Of a stretch of 5,912 nt of DNA, positions 5,468 through 5,912 are shown piece after piece. The position numbers were made by a program, and so were the translations under genes. Source of the DNA: Pyrobaculum sp. (GTDB lineage: Archaea; Thermoproteota; Thermoprotei; Thermoproteales; Thermoproteaceae); NCBI GenBank assembly GCA_009903905.1, contig WYEI01000023.1, positions 1 to 5,912 of the forward strand. The letters run 5' to 3'. Each line of letters opens with the position of its first letter. Within the stretch, counting starts at the first letter, position 1. The notes under the pieces are model-generated. The model had not been told where the DNA came from, did not search any database, and worked only from the letters and a program-made list of their open reading frames with translations.

Positions 5468-5546
5468 TATATGAAATTGAGAATGATTATTTTCGAAGAT
5501 AAAGGGACGCGTTGCCGAAATCTCCAGCAGTTCGAGTTTTTAGTCT

Positions 5547-5566
5547 TGAAACCAATGCTTATATAG
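5547..5566 (+). promoter_or_regulatory. Promoter of the FAH-family gene
   Basis: TTGAAACC (BRE-like, purine-rich) is followed by CTTATATAG (5558-5566), a good archaeal TATA box. It is centred about 23 bases upstream of ATG 5585 and therefore predicts a leaderless or near-leaderless message. CACCTCC just before the ATG is not a Shine-Dalgarno on this strand. Confidence 0.65.
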
Positions 5567-5584
5567 TAGCCGCTCATCACCTCC

Positions 5585-5912
5585 ATGAAGCTGTTGACCT
5601 TTGCAAAAGACGGAGTGAGGAAGGTGGGGCTTTTCAAAGACGGGAAGATCCTTGACTTGGCCGAGGCGTATAAGGGGGTCCACGGCACGTTGGAAGCGCC
5701 GGACTTCCTCTACGACATGAGGAAGCTCATCGCCCTGGGGGAACCTGCGCTGGAGGTGGCGAGGAAGCTCGGCGAGGCGGCCAAGGGGCCCTTCTACCGA
5801 CCAGGCGAGGTCACGTGGGAGCCGCCGGTGCCTAACCCGGAGAAGATTTTCGGCGTCGCCGTAAACTACAGGGCTCACGGCAAGGAGACGGGGATGGAGC
5901 CGCCCGAGAGGC
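5585..5912 (+). CDS. Fumarylacetoacetate hydrolase (FAH) family protein, N-terminal part
   Basis: The first 109 codons are present and the gene continues past the window; family members of this type are about 280-310 residues. Residues 1-80 form the small N-terminal domain (MKLLTFAKDGVRKVGLFKDG, then KILDLAEAY). The catalytic FAH domain opens at PVPNPEKIFGVAVNYRAHGK. The NYRAH-x-x-E signature gives H98 and E101, placed like the His-Glu dyad of FAHD1-type acylpyruvases. The acidic metal ligands lie beyond the window. Family members hydrolyse, decarboxylate, isomerise or dehydrate 2-oxo acids using Mg2+/Mn2+. Possible roles include acylpyruvate hydrolysis, aromatic degradation (hydroxymuconate isomerase) and sugar-acid dehydration; the substrate cannot be told from this part. 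It is a cytoplasmic protein with its own TATA box, divergent from the padR-like operon. The GC-rich composition matches the host-like genes. Confidence 0.9.
   Translation, partial: MKLLTFAKDGVRKVGLFKDGKILDLAEAYKGVHGTLEAPDFLYDMRKLIALGEPALEVARKLGEAAKGPFYRPGEVTWEPPVPNPEKIFGVAVNYRAHGKETGMEPPER

Overview
The window looks like a piece of a hyperthermophilic crenarchaeal chromosome of the Thermoproteales (Pyrobaculum or a close relative). The reasons are GC-rich genes with arginine coded mostly by AGG/AGA, promoter-like TATA boxes placed so that transcripts would start at or near the start codon (leaderless), GTG/TTG starts, and a large locus I recognise as PaRep2/PaRep2b, the repeat protein family described from Pyrobaculum aerophilum. 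Family assignments come from memory of the sequences; no search was run.

Layout. (1) Positions 1-687: two small minus-strand hypothetical genes. The one nearer the left edge (74-274) appears frameshifted, because plausible coding sequence continues in another frame to a stop at 31-33. (2) Positions 693-4201: one plus-strand PaRep2b-type locus. Three consecutive ORFs (693-1721, 1728-2276, 2280-4085) lie in exactly the same reading frame and are separated only by single TAG codons at 1719-1721 and 2274-2276. A 39-residue tail ORF (4082-4201) follows in another frame, overlapping by ATGA. The best reading is one ancestral gene of about 1,170 codons, broken by two amber codons and a one-base loss, and apparently truncated at its 5' end, where it abuts the divergent gene at 687. 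(3) Positions 4202-4511: no confident gene, only short possible relics. (4) Positions 4512-5432: a visibly AT-richer minus-strand pair, a PadR-like winged-helix regulator followed by a signal-peptide-bearing, C-terminally anchored surface protein. They are tightly coupled, since the second gene's Shine-Dalgarno overlaps the first gene's stop codon. (5) Positions 5433-5584: a divergent promoter region. (6) Positions 5585-5912: the 5' part of a fumarylacetoacetate-hydrolase (FAH) family enzyme gene that runs off the window.

Functional picture. The PadR-like/surface-protein pair looks like a small autoregulated envelope operon, probably acquired from a different base-composition background. The FAH-family gene is an ordinary metabolic gene. 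The most interesting object is the PaRep2b locus. The 601-residue segment holds three recognisable copies of an alpha/beta module, one preceded by a good match to the LAGLIDADG motif and another by a degenerate one. This suggests that the PaRep2b family descends from LAGLIDADG homing-endonuclease-like proteins, which would help explain why it is multiplied and decayed in these genomes.
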